DNA from: Lagopus muta
Lineage: Eukaryota > Chordata > Aves > Galliformes > Phasianidae
NCBI RefSeq assembly: GCF_023343835.1
Contig: NC_064438.1
Location: forward strand, 57,622,578 to 57,686,577
Direction: 5' to 3'
DNA: 64,000 nucleotides
The translations under genes and the position numbers were made by a program. The notes beneath the pieces are model-generated. The model was not told the DNA's origin and did not search any database. It saw only the letters and a list, made by a program, of their open reading frames with translations. Shown piece by piece: positions 10,132 through 29,700 of this stretch. Position 1 is the first letter of the stretch, and each line of letters begins with the position of its first letter.

Positions 10132-13014
10132 GTAAGGGGCTGGCGGCGGGGCGGGACGAGTCCTCCGGATCTCTGCTTCTGTCTTCGTTCCTCATCGGCC
10201 TAACGAACAGCCTGCGTCAGAGTGGATCCAAGGGTTCATGGAATCCCAGAACGGCCCGGGTTGGAAGGGACCTCAAGGGTCACGAAGCTCCAACCCCCCT
10301 GTGCCATGCAGGGCCACCAACCTCCACATTTCATAGCAGCCCAGGCTGCCCAGGGCCCCATCCAACCTGGCCTTGAACACCTCCAGGGATGGACGGGGCA
10401 TCACAGCCTCTCTGGGCAAAATAATAAGGGTTCCAACCACTGCATTTAGAGTGCTGTAATTCCTGAGGGAAGAGCGCTCACAAATGGCTTGTGTGTCACA
10501 GGTGTGAGAAGGGTTATTGCATGCCGAGTCAAGCTGTGTTTGTATTCCTCCATTAACGAAGTGATATTAAAGGAACAAACAAACAACATACAACAAACCG
10601 TAATGCCAGACTGATTAAGAACCAGCCTGTGGCAGGGAGCTGCTTTACAGGAGTGTTGCACTCCGTGATCTCCAGAGGTCCCTTCCAACCCCTACAATGC
10701 TGTGATAATAAATCTGACACCTTATAAGAAACATAAATGCTCTGCCTGGCTTTGCAGGGTGGACTACGAGCGCATCCAGGCTGTTGGGCCCGACAGGGCA
10801 GCCTCAGAGTGGCTGCTGCGGTGTGGAGCACTGGTACGCTATAAAGGCTATGAGAAATGGCAGCAGGACTACAGCGGCCTCCCCACGGGGCCCTTAGGGA
10901 AATACAAGATAGAAGCAATCAACGCCACTGAGTCTTGCATCATGTACAGAGGATTTGACTACTTGGGTAAGGTCAAACAACATAGTTCTTGTATGTACCA
11001 ATGTTAATAACTGTTAATAAATGTTAATACCTCGTTCCGTAGTAAGATGTAGAGAAATCTGGTTGGTTGGTTGGTTTCCTTAAAATGCTGCTACAGAGAT
11101 TCAGCAGTTCTAAGATTTTGCTGGAGGTGTGCTAGGAAGCAGGAAGAAAGATCTCAGCCTTTACTTGGAGTGGCAGTAGCACTAAGGAAGTGCACCAAAG
11201 ATTGGCTGTTCAATTAACTTCATAGTTAAGAGGTTGGTTTAAAAGAAAAATAGTGTTTAAAATAGTGCCTTTCACCACCAACTGATGGTTTTGGTGGCTG
11301 TGAAGCCAAAATACTGCTTGTCCTCCAAGAATTTATGATATCTTCAAAGTCAGTAAAAGAAAAAAAGCATGCATCCATTTCTTATAGAGCATAAAAAGAT
11401 CTAAAAGCGTTTCAGTTTTCCTTTAGATAACAAAAACCAGAGTGGGAATTAGCACAGTACAGCGTTCCTATTTCAGAATCATTCTTTTTCACTCAAACTT
11501 GCAGAGTTTTGTTTGTTACTTGCCTGTATCAGAGCTTTAAGGATATTACCTTAGGATGCCAAAAGGAGGTTGTTCATAATTTGAAGTCCCACAAGAGGGG
11601 ACTTTGGAGATTCATTGTGCATGAGGTCCCTCTTGCATGTAGGAGTGTGCTTCTGTGTTACTGCATTTGCAATGGAACAGCCAATACTTGTTGTTGCTGG
11701 TACTCTGAAGCCAATGTTCCTTTTTGTCTTTTCAGATGGTCTTGAACACGTTACTGAAATCAAGCTGCAGAAGTGTATTTATATACAGGATGAGTGTCTG
11801 CAGAGGCTCAGCGACACAAAGAACCTACAAAAGAGCCTCCTGCAGCTGAAGATCATTTCCTGTGGGAATGTCACAGATAAAGGCATCATTGCACTTCACA
11901 AGCTGATGTAGGTGAACTGCTGAGCTCTTCTGTACCAGCCCACAGTGCTGGGTTAGGTTGCTTGGGAATGCTGAAGTCTGACTGTTTTGTGGGCTGTTCA
12001 GATGTGTGGGGCGGTGGGAGGGCTGGGATTAAGGAACTGACCTGAATAAAACCTGGGAGGGGTGGCACTGCCACTGCAGGAAATACTTCAAGTATGATTG
12101 AAAATAGTGTTGTGGATAGCTTTGAAACGACACGTGAATTAATATGTATGTGTTAATCAGCCTCTTCAGGTTGGTATCAGGTACTTAATGCAGCACTGAA
12201 GCTTGCAGCTGCAAAAGCCAGAATTGTCTGTGACAGCGTGTGAATCTCAAGGTTTTGCTTCTACCCTTGGAGCTGAGTGCAGCACATTCCCCTTTCCACC
12301 TGAAGTTACTGCACAAATCAGAGCAGGACATGCCCTCTGTCAACACACAACCTTTGCAAGAGCAATAGGAATGGTGTCAGCACACCAAGATGGTTTTGCT
12401 TGAGAATAAGAAACTACTGACAACCATGGCTTCTACTCATGACACCCCTCTGTGCTGCAGATGCTTTTCAGGGCAGGTTTTCATGGTGCCTTTTGTTATC
12501 GCCTTCCTGCATCCTACACTGCTTCCTGTCACTTGGTTACATTGTGCTCACTGTAGCCTTAGAGGTCTCAGGAGTTCTCTCTTGCAGTGTTCAGCCTGGG
12601 AAGAGGTATGGGTTGGATACAGCACCCTCCTACAGCTTGGAAGCACAGCATGTGTGCTTTATTGATTAAATTTAAAGGAAACTCGATGATGTTGAGTGGC
12701 CAGGACCTCTCTAAACTGTGTACAAGTACTGACTTTGTTATCAACTAAAAACTTCAAGCACTCCATTTGGAAAAAATCTTCTGTGAGAATCATTAACCTT
12801 TCAAATACTCTTAACAGCTGCAGTAGAATCATCCTTTGCCTGATATCTGAGCCAGCAGTTAAATAGTAGTTGCTGACTTTTCTTCTTATGTATTTATAGG
12901 AACCTTGAATATTTGTATCTGAGTGACCTTCCTGGAATAAGACAGAAAGAAACTACTGCTCGTGTCCTTCAGCAGGCACTGCCAAACCTAGAGCTGGAGC
13001 TGGATCTGGACTGA
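10028..13014 (+). CDS. DMAC2L: DMAC2L (ATP synthase factor B / ATP5S), complete in four coding exons
   Basis: Small mitochondrial leucine-rich-repeat protein described as coupling factor B of ATP synthase and a relative of the complex I assembly factor DMAC2 (family knowledge). Exons are 10028-10131, 10758-10966, 11736-11907 and 12900-13014, a total of 600 nt or 199 residues plus stop. This is close to the human length of about 200-215. Recognisable blocks are [11 protein letters not shown] at the exon 1 end, [16 protein letters not shown] and [14 protein letters not shown] in exon 2, [15 protein letters not shown] in exon 3, and [11 protein letters not shown] near the C-terminus. The start is the first in-frame ATG of the CpG-island exon. 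The preceding residues carry a basic, Ser/Leu-rich leader suited to mitochondrial import. Introns 1 and 3 exceed 600 bases, and intron 1 holds two CR1 fragments. Confidence 0.96.
10236..10425 (-). mobile_element. CR1 fragment, antisense
   Basis: Reverse CR1 3' portion of the subfamily with GGGGCCCTGGGCAGCCTGGG (on the minus strand), in DMAC2L intron 1. Confidence 0.9.
10617..10708 (+). mobile_element. CR1 3' end, sense
   Basis: Shows CTCCGTGATCTCCAGAGGTC, then CCTTCCAACCCCTACAATGC and a degenerate tail. It lies about 50 bases upstream of DMAC2L exon 2. Confidence 0.8.
10758..10966 (+). CDS. DMAC2L: DMAC2L coding exon 2
   Basis: 209 nt; acceptor CTTTGCAG, donor GTAAGG. It carries the conserved [15 protein letters not shown] block. 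Confidence 0.95.
11736..11907 (+). CDS. DMAC2L: DMAC2L coding exon 3
   Basis: 172 nt; acceptor TCTTTTCAG, donor GTAGGT. It encodes LRR-type segments including [12 protein letters not shown]. Confidence 0.95.
12900..13014 (+). CDS. DMAC2L: DMAC2L coding exon 4 with stop
   Basis: The acceptor is TATTTATAG. It ends with an acidic Leu-rich tail (LELELDLD) and TGA at 13012-13014. Confidence 0.95.
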
Positions 13015-13100
13015 ATGCAACGAGGGATATTTGATTTCATGCTCTTTATCACATGTTGTGTAAATTAAGTTGTGGATGCTGCTCTATTTACAGGTATGGA

Positions 13101-13106
13101 AATAAA
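13101..13106 (+). promoter_or_regulatory. DMAC2L poly(A) signal AATAAA
   Basis: Canonical AATAAA 86 bases after the stop codon. It predicts a very short 3' UTR with cleavage near 13120-13130. Confidence 0.8.
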
Positions 13107-13354
13107 CCCAGATCTCTCAGTCCAGCCTTAAAAGTCATATGCAGTCTTTTAACAAATTTTGCAGTTAAATTTCATTAAGCTTGAGGATTCTGTGTGTAGT
13201 AGTAGGCTTTATAGGAAGCCTTAATACGTCAATCAGAAGTTACGAACTACTGTATTGCACAGAAGTTCTTGTGTAGAATGTCAGTGAACAGAATGTCAGT
13301 ATTGTGATGCAGCAGTGCTGTGCAGATTTATGAGACAGTGTTGATGCCATGTGA

Positions 13355-13410
13355 ATCATAGAGTCACAGAATCCTCGGAGTTGGAATGACAGCCATGTAC
13401 TTTGTCTGAA
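13355..13410 (-). mobile_element. Short CR1 tail remnant, antisense
   Basis: Reverse tail CATAGAGTCACAGAATC followed by GGAGTTGGAATGACAGCC. Too short to classify further. Confidence 0.5.
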
Positions 13411-14768
13411 GGTGTCACCTAGTCAGTGAGTGACAGGAGCTCCTGGGCCTTTTTTCTGCTGTTCACTCTTTGATTGGCAGTCTTTCTTTGCTTCCCTTGG
13501 ACTGAGCTGCAGACAAGCAGTCTATGCTCATAAAATCAGAGCTGATGAACCAACTATCTGGATTTGTGGAGAGGTAGGCTCTCCACAATGAGCCCTGTAC
13601 ATTTTTGCCACACTCTCACATGGACTAAACCTTTGTACCCCTTTACTTGCAACCGTATCACTCAGTAAGAGAGTCGTCCACCCTCAGGAAAGATACATCC
13701 TTTTTAGTCAGCTCCTGAGCTTCCGTGGTAGTTCAAAGATGGGAGGTGATGATTCCAAGAAAGCCACTTTCAGAGTAATGCCCCAAGCACGGCTACAGTG
13801 CCAGAGCTGAGAGCCTCTTTTATTATCCCCAGCTGCCACCTTATCCTCAGAAGTAAATGATGCACTGAAGGGGTAACATTTTTGCTCTAGCTGCATCTCA
13901 GGCTGACAGCTCCTAGCACAGAGCAGGAGTGGCGCCAAGGGAAGTTCCTCCAGCCTGCACTGCCCAGGGCCGTGTCCAAGAGCTGACTGCTAGGCTGTCA
14001 GTTACAGCTGCACAAGGATGTTGGGTGCTTAGCAAATGCACAGAATTAGATGACTCAGCCATACAGCAATGCCAGCATTTTGAGCATAACCAGAACCACC
14101 TGACAAGGTCCAGGATTAAAATATCATATGGAATATAAAGTAGGCAGTTATGCTCAGTAAGGATGGAGCTCCTGTTTCACTGAAATAGCTCTTACTGTTG
14201 CGGAACATATAACAGAACTGGGAAAAGGAAGCATTTTTGCTCTAATTTTCAAGTAGGAAAAGGCAGTATCTTGACCATTATTAAAAGCTTACGTAGTAAA
14301 ACACATCCTGTGAACTGGAAAAACAAAGCTACATTTTTTTTAATTAAAAATCAACACAATATTACATTCTGAAATTACACAAAATCCAAGATTTGTTCTA
14401 ATACACAGACTTAGGCAGAATTATTGCCCGTGTCTGGCTACTGTTATAAATTATATTGAGTTGTTTTTGATAAAAACAATTTCTGTAACACTACAGGCGA
14501 ATGACTTCACATGACAAAACCAGCAAATATAAATAACTTCGTATTGCAAGGAAGAGACAGACAGGAGAAGCTCTGGAAAGGCCAAAGAAAAAAAGCAGAC
14601 TTCAGTAATTACATTCTCCTTCTGTTCCCAGTGCCTGTGGAGCCTTCCAGTAAGTCTAAGTCAATGCCTGTGCTCGTGATACTTTATGCCTTACACAAGA
14701 TAGACATATCTTTAAAACACTGCTATTTCAGCAGGTTTGTAATCAGCTGGACCTAATTCTCCTCAGCT

Positions 14769-14791
14769 GCACACACACACACACACACACA
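14769..14791. repeat. (CA)n dinucleotide repeat
   Basis: About eleven CA units in the presumed CDKL1 3' UTR or just beyond it. Confidence 0.88.
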
Positions 14792-14865
14792 TCTGCCTTC
14801 CACTCACAAAGGGAATAGGTTTACAGGTCCTTGCAGGATCTGTTAGCTAGCCACAGTGACTCTGA

Positions 14866-14871
14866 TTTATT
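14866..14871 (-). promoter_or_regulatory. Candidate CDKL1 poly(A) signal
   Basis: AATAAA on the minus strand, 366 bases after the CDKL1 stop. Another copy lies at 13823-13818, and the sequence alone cannot say which is used. Confidence 0.4.
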
Positions 14872-15236
14872 TGGCAAGGTTACAGTTCTCCTGCCAAGTC
14901 TGAAACACAGCTAATGGATAGGCAACAGAGTTCTCAAGATTCACCCTGTAACACTGCTTTGCAGTAATCCTGAACCAGTAAGCAATCACAAATTAAAGTA
15001 AAAAGAATTATAAGTAAAGAAAAAGTAAAGAAGAATTATATTTTCTTTACACAGAACACTGGCTAACGTGAGCTTGGAGTGCACCACTTTCCTTCCACCA
15101 GTAGCCCAGAGTACCTTACAGTCCATTTCTGTATACATCATCACCTGTATTAATTCAGTTTTCCACCACGTGGCCTTTGATAAGTGCTGAAGGACTGGAA
15201 CTTTGAATGCTAGGTAGTTTTTCATCTGCCACCCAC

Positions 15237-23720
<8,484 letters not shown>

Positions 23721-23754
23721 TCTCCTTTTGTACTCGCACACACCGCGCGGGAGC

Positions 23755-23896
23755 GGCGTGGTCACCGTCCCTGGAGGTGCTGCAGAGCCGTGGAGATGCG
23801 GCACTGAGGGATGTGGGCAGTGGGCACGGAGGGTGGGATGGGGGTGAGCTTGGAGAACTCAGCTCAGAGAACTCACTTTTCTGAGTGATTCTATGG
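23755..23896 (+). mobile_element. CR1 3' end, sense, degraded
   Basis: CCGTCCCTGGAGGTGCTGCA, GGCACTGAGGGATGTGGGCA and the end GTGATTCTATGGCT. It lies just upstream of the CDKL1 promoter. Confidence 0.75.
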
Positions 23897-24086
23897 CTCT
23901 TTGTGCGATGTCCCCCAGCAGAACTGCAGGTCACCGAGGTGCTCCTGGCTGCATCAGGAGAGCAGGGCACTCAGCCCTGCCTGTGGCCCTTCCCACCGAC
24001 TGCCACGAAGGCAGAGATCAGCTTACCGGGCTCCATCCGATGAGGCATTGTTCCCAGCAAGTGCACCGCACCACACCGAGGTATCA

Positions 24087-24104
24087 AATAAAGCATCGTT
24101 TATT
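24087..24104. promoter_or_regulatory. Back-to-back AATAAA / TTTATT hexamers
   Basis: AATAAA on the plus strand (24087-24092) and, six bases on, AATAAA on the minus strand (24104-24099). The minus copy could be a distal poly(A) signal for MAP4K5, some 2.5 kb after its stop codon. Confidence 0.4.
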
Positions 24105-25490
24105 TGGCATAGACTGAAACGAGCAGCAACAGAAACAGAAGCAGAACAAAAAGCCTAAGTTGCCCAAATGGGAACGCATTCCATCAGCCTCGGTTACAAT
24201 CTATGAAACAAAACAGAAAGTCTCAACAAACAGACGGCGCCCATCGGAGGCAGCTGGGCATGGACCACGTGGCCACTGGTGCCAAACTGCTCAGAGGAAG
24301 CAGGGAGGCTCTGCAGTGGGAATCAGCACCTCACAGCTATGTAAAACCGGGCTGCACATTTCAGAACACACCATGAGAAACTTCAACAGCTCCAAAAGGG
24401 GGTTGGCACCTGGGGCTGCTCACCCAGCACTGCTCACCTCCACTGCCACCCAGGGCACCCAGCTCAGTGCTGCAGAGCTCAGCTTCCTTCACACGTGGAA
24501 CTTAAACCTCTCCCTCACGGTGCCCATCCAGCTGCCCACTCGGCCAACTTCCAAGCATTGGTGGTGGCTGACTTTGAGGTTCTGGACGTACATCAGTTAT
24601 CAAACCCTGATATGGATATGGAACTGAAAAGCCAGACTTGATGTAAACCTCAAGTCAGTACCAAGAACGGCTTCTGAATGACACAGCTAAGTAGATAAAG
24701 CACTACACAGCACGCAGTCTGCTGGTGCTCCTTCCTGACCTTCAGAACACCCACACTGGCAACAAAGCACATTACTGATGCACCACGTTGTGTGAGCTCA
24801 TCCCATCGGTGTTCAATTCCAACCAGCAGGTTGGTGCCCACACAGATGTGCCTGCACTCCATCTGTCAGGTTGGGAGTTCAATCAACCTCCTCCAGTTCT
24901 GCTCGCAGCCTCGAGCCAGGCCCAGCTCAGTGCCATGCTCCCATTCCTGCCCCCTCACAGCGATGCACAAAGCTCCAGACCCATCTCTCTTAGGGCAGCA
25001 GGATGGATGCTGCATGCTGCAGGGCTCCATTAAGTTGTGTGCTGTGAGGTGCTGGAACAGCTGCCCAGAGAGGCTGTGATGCCCCGTCCATCCCTGGAGG
25101 TGTTGAAGGCCAGGTTGGATGGGGCCCTGGGCAGCCTGGGCTGCTGTGAAATGGGGAGGTTGGTGGCCCTGCATGGCACAGGGGGGTTGGAGCTTCGTGA
25201 TCCTTGAGCTCCCTTCCAGCCCACTCCATTCTATGATGCTATGATTCCACGATTTCAGAGCCTTCCCATCTTACCAAAGCACTGCTCCATCTGCCTACAG
25301 ACTGAAGCAAGCAGGTGGACGTAAGGTAACAAAACCAGATGCCATCATCAGCCCAAGGTACCTCAAAGTCTTAATGAACGAGAAAGACAAACGAACCCAC
25401 ATGGCTTTTTAATGGAGGAACAAAACCAGAAGGAACAAACGCAGCTGACAGAACAGGGAAAGGGAAGAGGTGATGGAAAGCTTTAATACA
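24105..25490. other. Region between the proximal and possible distal MAP4K5 3' ends
   Basis: Contains one sense CR1 copy (25030-25255). No exon-like sequence was recognised. It may be an extended MAP4K5 3' UTR or intergenic DNA. Confidence 0.45.
25030..25255 (+). mobile_element. CR1 3' end, sense
   Basis: Same subfamily as 20128-20352, ending CATTCTATGATGCTATGATT. Confidence 0.92.
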
Positions 25491-25510
25491 GAATACTGCT
25501 TCTTATCGTA

Positions 25511-25516
25511 TTTATT
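25511..25516 (-). promoter_or_regulatory. MAP4K5 proximal poly(A) signal AATAAA
   Basis: Minus-strand AATAAATA about 1.14 kb after the stop, backed up by ATTAAA 24 bases further on. Confidence 0.65.
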
Positions 25517-25747
25517 TATACCACCCAGCGGGGAACGCGGCACCCAAAGCCCAAGAGGAGGAGGAGGGCAGAGCAGAGGGCCGTGCAGCTCCGCTCTCCC
25601 CCTGGGAACAGCATAAATAACCTACACGTCAGGGCAGCCCGATACACGACGCTTCCATTCGTTAAGGATGAGGCCCGGGTGCAGTTTCCACCTCCTGCCA
25701 CCAGGCTCGTCCCTAACTTGTGAAAATAAAGCATAGCTATTTTGTAC

Positions 25748-25792
25748 ATTTATATATATATATAAATATATATATAGATATAAAAATACACG
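25748..25792. repeat. (TA)n-rich microsatellite
   Basis: Two TA runs separated by AAAT/AGAT interruptions, inside the probable MAP4K5 3' UTR. Confidence 0.85.
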
Positions 25793-26654
25793 CCGCCGGT
25801 CAGCTGGATACACATGCACACATGCACACACACATGGATGTGTCTGGCACACACCCACCCGGCAGCAACACGTCAATACCAACACTGCATTTTGTGTACA
25901 GCACCCCTACGTCTAGCAAAGAAGAAAATCCCTTTTATGGCAATTCTGCAGGCAAGAAGAAAATCCATACAAAATACTTGGTTGTACAAAACTGCATTTT
26001 TACAAAGTCCGACGCTGTAACATAGCCTCAGTAATGCACTACATCTCTACAAGGAAAAGAATCGTCGAATCTTTATACAGCTGTAAAAAACCAAACCTGT
26101 GAGCTGCTCCACAACCTTCCTGTGCTCAAAGTTAGATCCGTGACACCACCCTAGCAGCAGATTAATAAATAAGGATTAAATAGTCTATAGTACAAAGCCA
26201 TACCGAACGGCAGACTGAAAACCAAGGAGCTCTGCGGATACTTTCACTCCCTACACAAATTGGGGTTTTTAATTAAGAAGACTCGGTATAAAAGGGGGAA
26301 ACAGCCACTAGGTCTGTATCTACAGAATGCACGGTAAGCCCAAGGGAAGTAAAATAATTAACAGTTTATGGCACCTTTACTGAATAACATTATTTTAAAG
26401 GCTCTGTTTCCCTACACTAATGAGTAAAGGGCTACTTAGATCATAGCTTTTATTAAGCAAACTTGACATAACCAACCACACAGTGGCAAGAGACAGAACC
26501 AGCTGTTCCCAGCTGCTAAAATGTATTGATTTCCACCTGAAAACAGCAAAACGTAGGTGTCAAGAGAAGCAAAGAGTCACAGTCCCACATGCACTGAGTT
26601 TCCTAATGCTCCTTTTCCCCCCGCGGTGAATCCCCCACGTCGGGTCACTGCAGC

Positions 26655-26742
26655 TCAGTAACTGTTTTCGTGGCCAGCCAAGATGTAGAGGTTGCTGTGT
26701 GCAGTTGGGTTCTCCGTCGGCCTGCTCTCCAGCACCACCACT
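26655..26742 (-). CDS. MAP4K5: MAP4K5 terminal coding exon with stop
   Basis: 88 coding nt, [20 protein letters not shown] then LAGHENSY and TGA at 26657-26655; acceptor TGGTTGCAG. This is the near-invariant GCK-I C-terminus. Confidence 0.96.
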
Positions 26743-29700
26743 CTGCAACCAAACACAAACAACACCCAAGAGTCAGCAGCAAAGCACACAGTATGTGGCT
26801 GTTACAGCTTTCTTGAGGCTGGGGGGAGAGGGAGCTCCTAAATATTGGGGCATTTTCTCCTTTAAACCCATTACCTCCTTTCCCACTCTGTAGCATCTCT
26901 TCCTTAACAACACCCAGGCAAACAAGGGGCAGGGGAGCAGTCTGCCCTCCCACCCACAGGCAGCCCCTCCTGTCCTTCCCTTCTGCACCTCCATAGCTCT
27001 GATGGGATCCAAGCCAGAAAGGTGTTACTGGAGCTCACCTGAGTGTAGTAAGAAAGTCTTCTGTCTGGACAGTGATAAAAGGAGGAACCGGGCAGCTTGA
27101 GAAGGATGGAAAAAACTGCACAAAGCAGCAAAAGCTTATTGTGATCAACTTGCTCTACTGGGGGTCAGTGGGAAGGAAATCACCACTGCCTGTCATAGAA
27201 TCACAGAACCACAGCATGGCCTGGGTTGCACAGGAGCACAGTGCTCATCCAGCTCCAACCCCCTGCTGTGTGCAGGTCACCAACCAGCAGCCCAGGCTGC
27301 CCAGAGCCACATCCAGCCTGGCCTTGAATGGCTGCAGGGATGGGGCATCCACAGCCTCCTTGGGCAACCTGTGCCAGTGCCTCACCACCCTCTGATGAAA
27401 AACTTCCTCCTCATATCCAACCATGCAACACAACAGGCAGAGCCCTGCCACAGGCTGCACAGCCTTTGTATGTCTGCAGTCAGAGGTGGCTGTGGGAAGA
27501 ACACTCAATTCCAATGGCAGTGCTCAGGCACAACCAGCCCCCAGTGGCTCAGGTGCGCAGCACAGACTGCAGTGGGGAAATACACAAACACACACCTCCA
27601 AACCCAGGAGAACTGGGGCAGCTTCAGCAAAGCTCTCCCACTGGAGGCAGCAGTGTGCACTGCAGCCTTAGGGCTAACAAGGTGAATGCACCACGGCACG
27701 TTCAACCCTCAATGAGCTCAAGTTTGCTTCACTATTTCCACTTCTCAGGGTCCAGAGCAGCAAAGGCCTTTTTAGAAGTGATCTGTTGCCAGATAGCGTC
27801 AGTTCAGCGTGAAAATCATCACAGCTGTTGCAGGTAGAAACAAGTGAGACTTGTCCTGCAGGACTGCCTACGGATGGATCTGCTGTGGGATGGAAGCCCA
27901 CATGTGTGGAAGCTCATTGAAAGAAAACAGGTGTGTGTTTCTTCACACTGATTACCTGTCAGAGCCCAGTAAGCGAAAAACCCTGGTTTCATCTGATATC
28001 TCCTGGGTAACCTGCAGAAAGATGGAGATATTAAGGTCCATTTCAGAGGCAAAATGAGATGCCCTGGTGTGAGCTGGAAGGAAGAAAGAAATCAAAAATG
28101 CAAATATAATGCAGGGAAAATTACAGGACTGAATCAGACAAAGTGGTGCTAAGTAAAGAAGCGTTCTGAACTTGATAAAGTAAAGCTCACTTTAAATCAT
28201 TTTTTTACTGCTGCTTACACCAGATCTGCAGAGCCTCTGCGCAGAGCCTCTGTGTGATGCTCCTGCAAACAGAGGTGCTTAAAGCACAGTGTGAGCTTGT
28301 CAGGAGCAACACATCAGGGCAGTCAGAGAAAGCGAGCAGCAAGCTGAACCAGGCCAACAGGGGGCACGAGCACTGTCACCTGGGGAGCAGCTGGGGGGCC
28401 TAAGGGTCAACTGGCAAATAAGGAGCAGGACGTGGTCAAACCAGGAGACACTGGGAGGTTACTCACTTCATCTGACTTGAAGCTCTTGCCCTGCATGCCG
28501 TGTTTCCAGAAGGCCAGCACGCTGTCCTGAAGGCACACTGCAGAGCAGAAACACAAACTCAGCCCCACGCCTGGCTTCTCAGAACCAGGAAATCTGGGAT
28601 TCTCACCAGCAGCGATAATGGGAACCACGTGGACAAAGAACACGGGAGACTTTGACTCGTGACAGAAGGACGAAACTAAAATCTGTATAAAAACCTGGTT
28701 GGAATCACCATTTGGATCTGAGGCACACATTGCTTTCTCCAGTTCAGCTCCAATCACACCACTCACACGCTCACTGTTTGCCAAGACACAGGCCTCTGTT
28801 TTTTCCCTTTTTTCCCATCACTTGCCTGGCTTTTTATTTTCCTCCTGATCTGATTCTGCAGAGACGCACTGCCAACAGCAGTTGGACTGCTGGGAATTAC
28901 AGCTCAGTGCAGTGATTACTTCCAAACAGACACGAGCACGAAGAATGGGGAGGACTGTGCCACCAGGCCAAAGAGAGAGCGCAGTGAACTGCCAGCTCTG
29001 AATGATTTCATTATCAGATTCCTTAACATGATGGTGGAAGAACCCAGTGCTCTTTAAGCAGTACTGCAGAAACTGTGTTTATACAACGCTTTGTTCTCCT
29101 TGTGTCTGTGCTCAGTGCGAGCTGTGTCCCAGCTGCACACACCAAAGGCACTCAGCACAGCCCTGGGAGCAGAGGTTTTCTCAACAGCCAACTCATCTGC
29201 ACCACAGACTGGCCGTGCACCAGCTGGCAGCTGCCCTCCTTCCCCCATCCTCAGCCCTTCCGAGCAGACAGCCCAAACACTCACCCACTGACTCAATGCA
29301 GAAATCAAAGCTCAGCTCGGAGGCCAACTTCTTGCTTGACTTCAGTTTCCCTTGTAAATTCACTATTTTCACAAATTCTGAAGGGAAGCAGAAAAACAAG
29401 CCTTAAGAGCCATGCCTGCAAAGGATTACTGATGGCATGAAGTATGAAATACTAATTGCAGCTTTTAGGTACAAAAACAAAACGCCCACACCTGACAGCT
29501 GGGCTGTGTGCCCCAAACAAACCCTGCTCTCAATATGAATAGAGAAAACTTTCTTATCTAAAGATTTCATGTCTTTAGACTTTATTGATGGCCTTCCTGA
29601 AAATACCCAGCTTGGTGCAGGAACGCAAACGCCAACATCAAGGCTGCAAATGTAGGCAGATTAAAGTCACTGCAGAGCTCCCAGCCAGGTCCTGACCTCT

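Larger units (their letters stand above)
9590..10180. promoter_or_regulatory. CpG-island bidirectional promoter of L2HGDH and DMAC2L
   Basis: Very GC- and CpG-rich sequence spans exons 1-2 of L2HGDH and exon 1 of DMAC2L. The two start codons (9903 minus, 10028 plus) are separated by 124 bases, so both promoters must overlap. Visible elements are a GC box (GGGGCGGGC, 9970-9978), a CRE-like TGACGT (9987-9992), and a YY1-type CAAGATGGCGGC on the minus strand over the L2HGDH start codon (9896-9907). There is no TATA box, as usual for such promoters. Confidence 0.9.
13130..15236. other. Convergent intergenic region between DMAC2L and CDKL1
   Basis: Holds the CDKL1 3' UTR in its right part, a short antisense CR1 remnant (13355-13410) and a CA repeat (14769-14791). 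Minus-strand AATAAA candidates at 14871-14866 and 13823-13818 could end CDKL1. No further coding exon was found. Confidence 0.6.
25490..26654 (-). other. MAP4K5: MAP4K5 3' UTR (probable)
   Basis: Runs from the stop codon to minus-strand AATAAA (25516-25511) and ATTAAA (25487-25482). It is AT-rich with a TA/AT microsatellite (about 25748-25792) and a CA-rich patch (25808-25838). There is no CR1 inside this segment, unlike almost every other kilobase of the locus. Confidence 0.7.

Noticed and set aside
9431..10195. 254-codon minus-strand frame over the promoter
   Set aside because: Contains L2HGDH exon 2 in frame, but the remainder is intron and CpG island. The real exon 1 is in another frame and joins by splicing.
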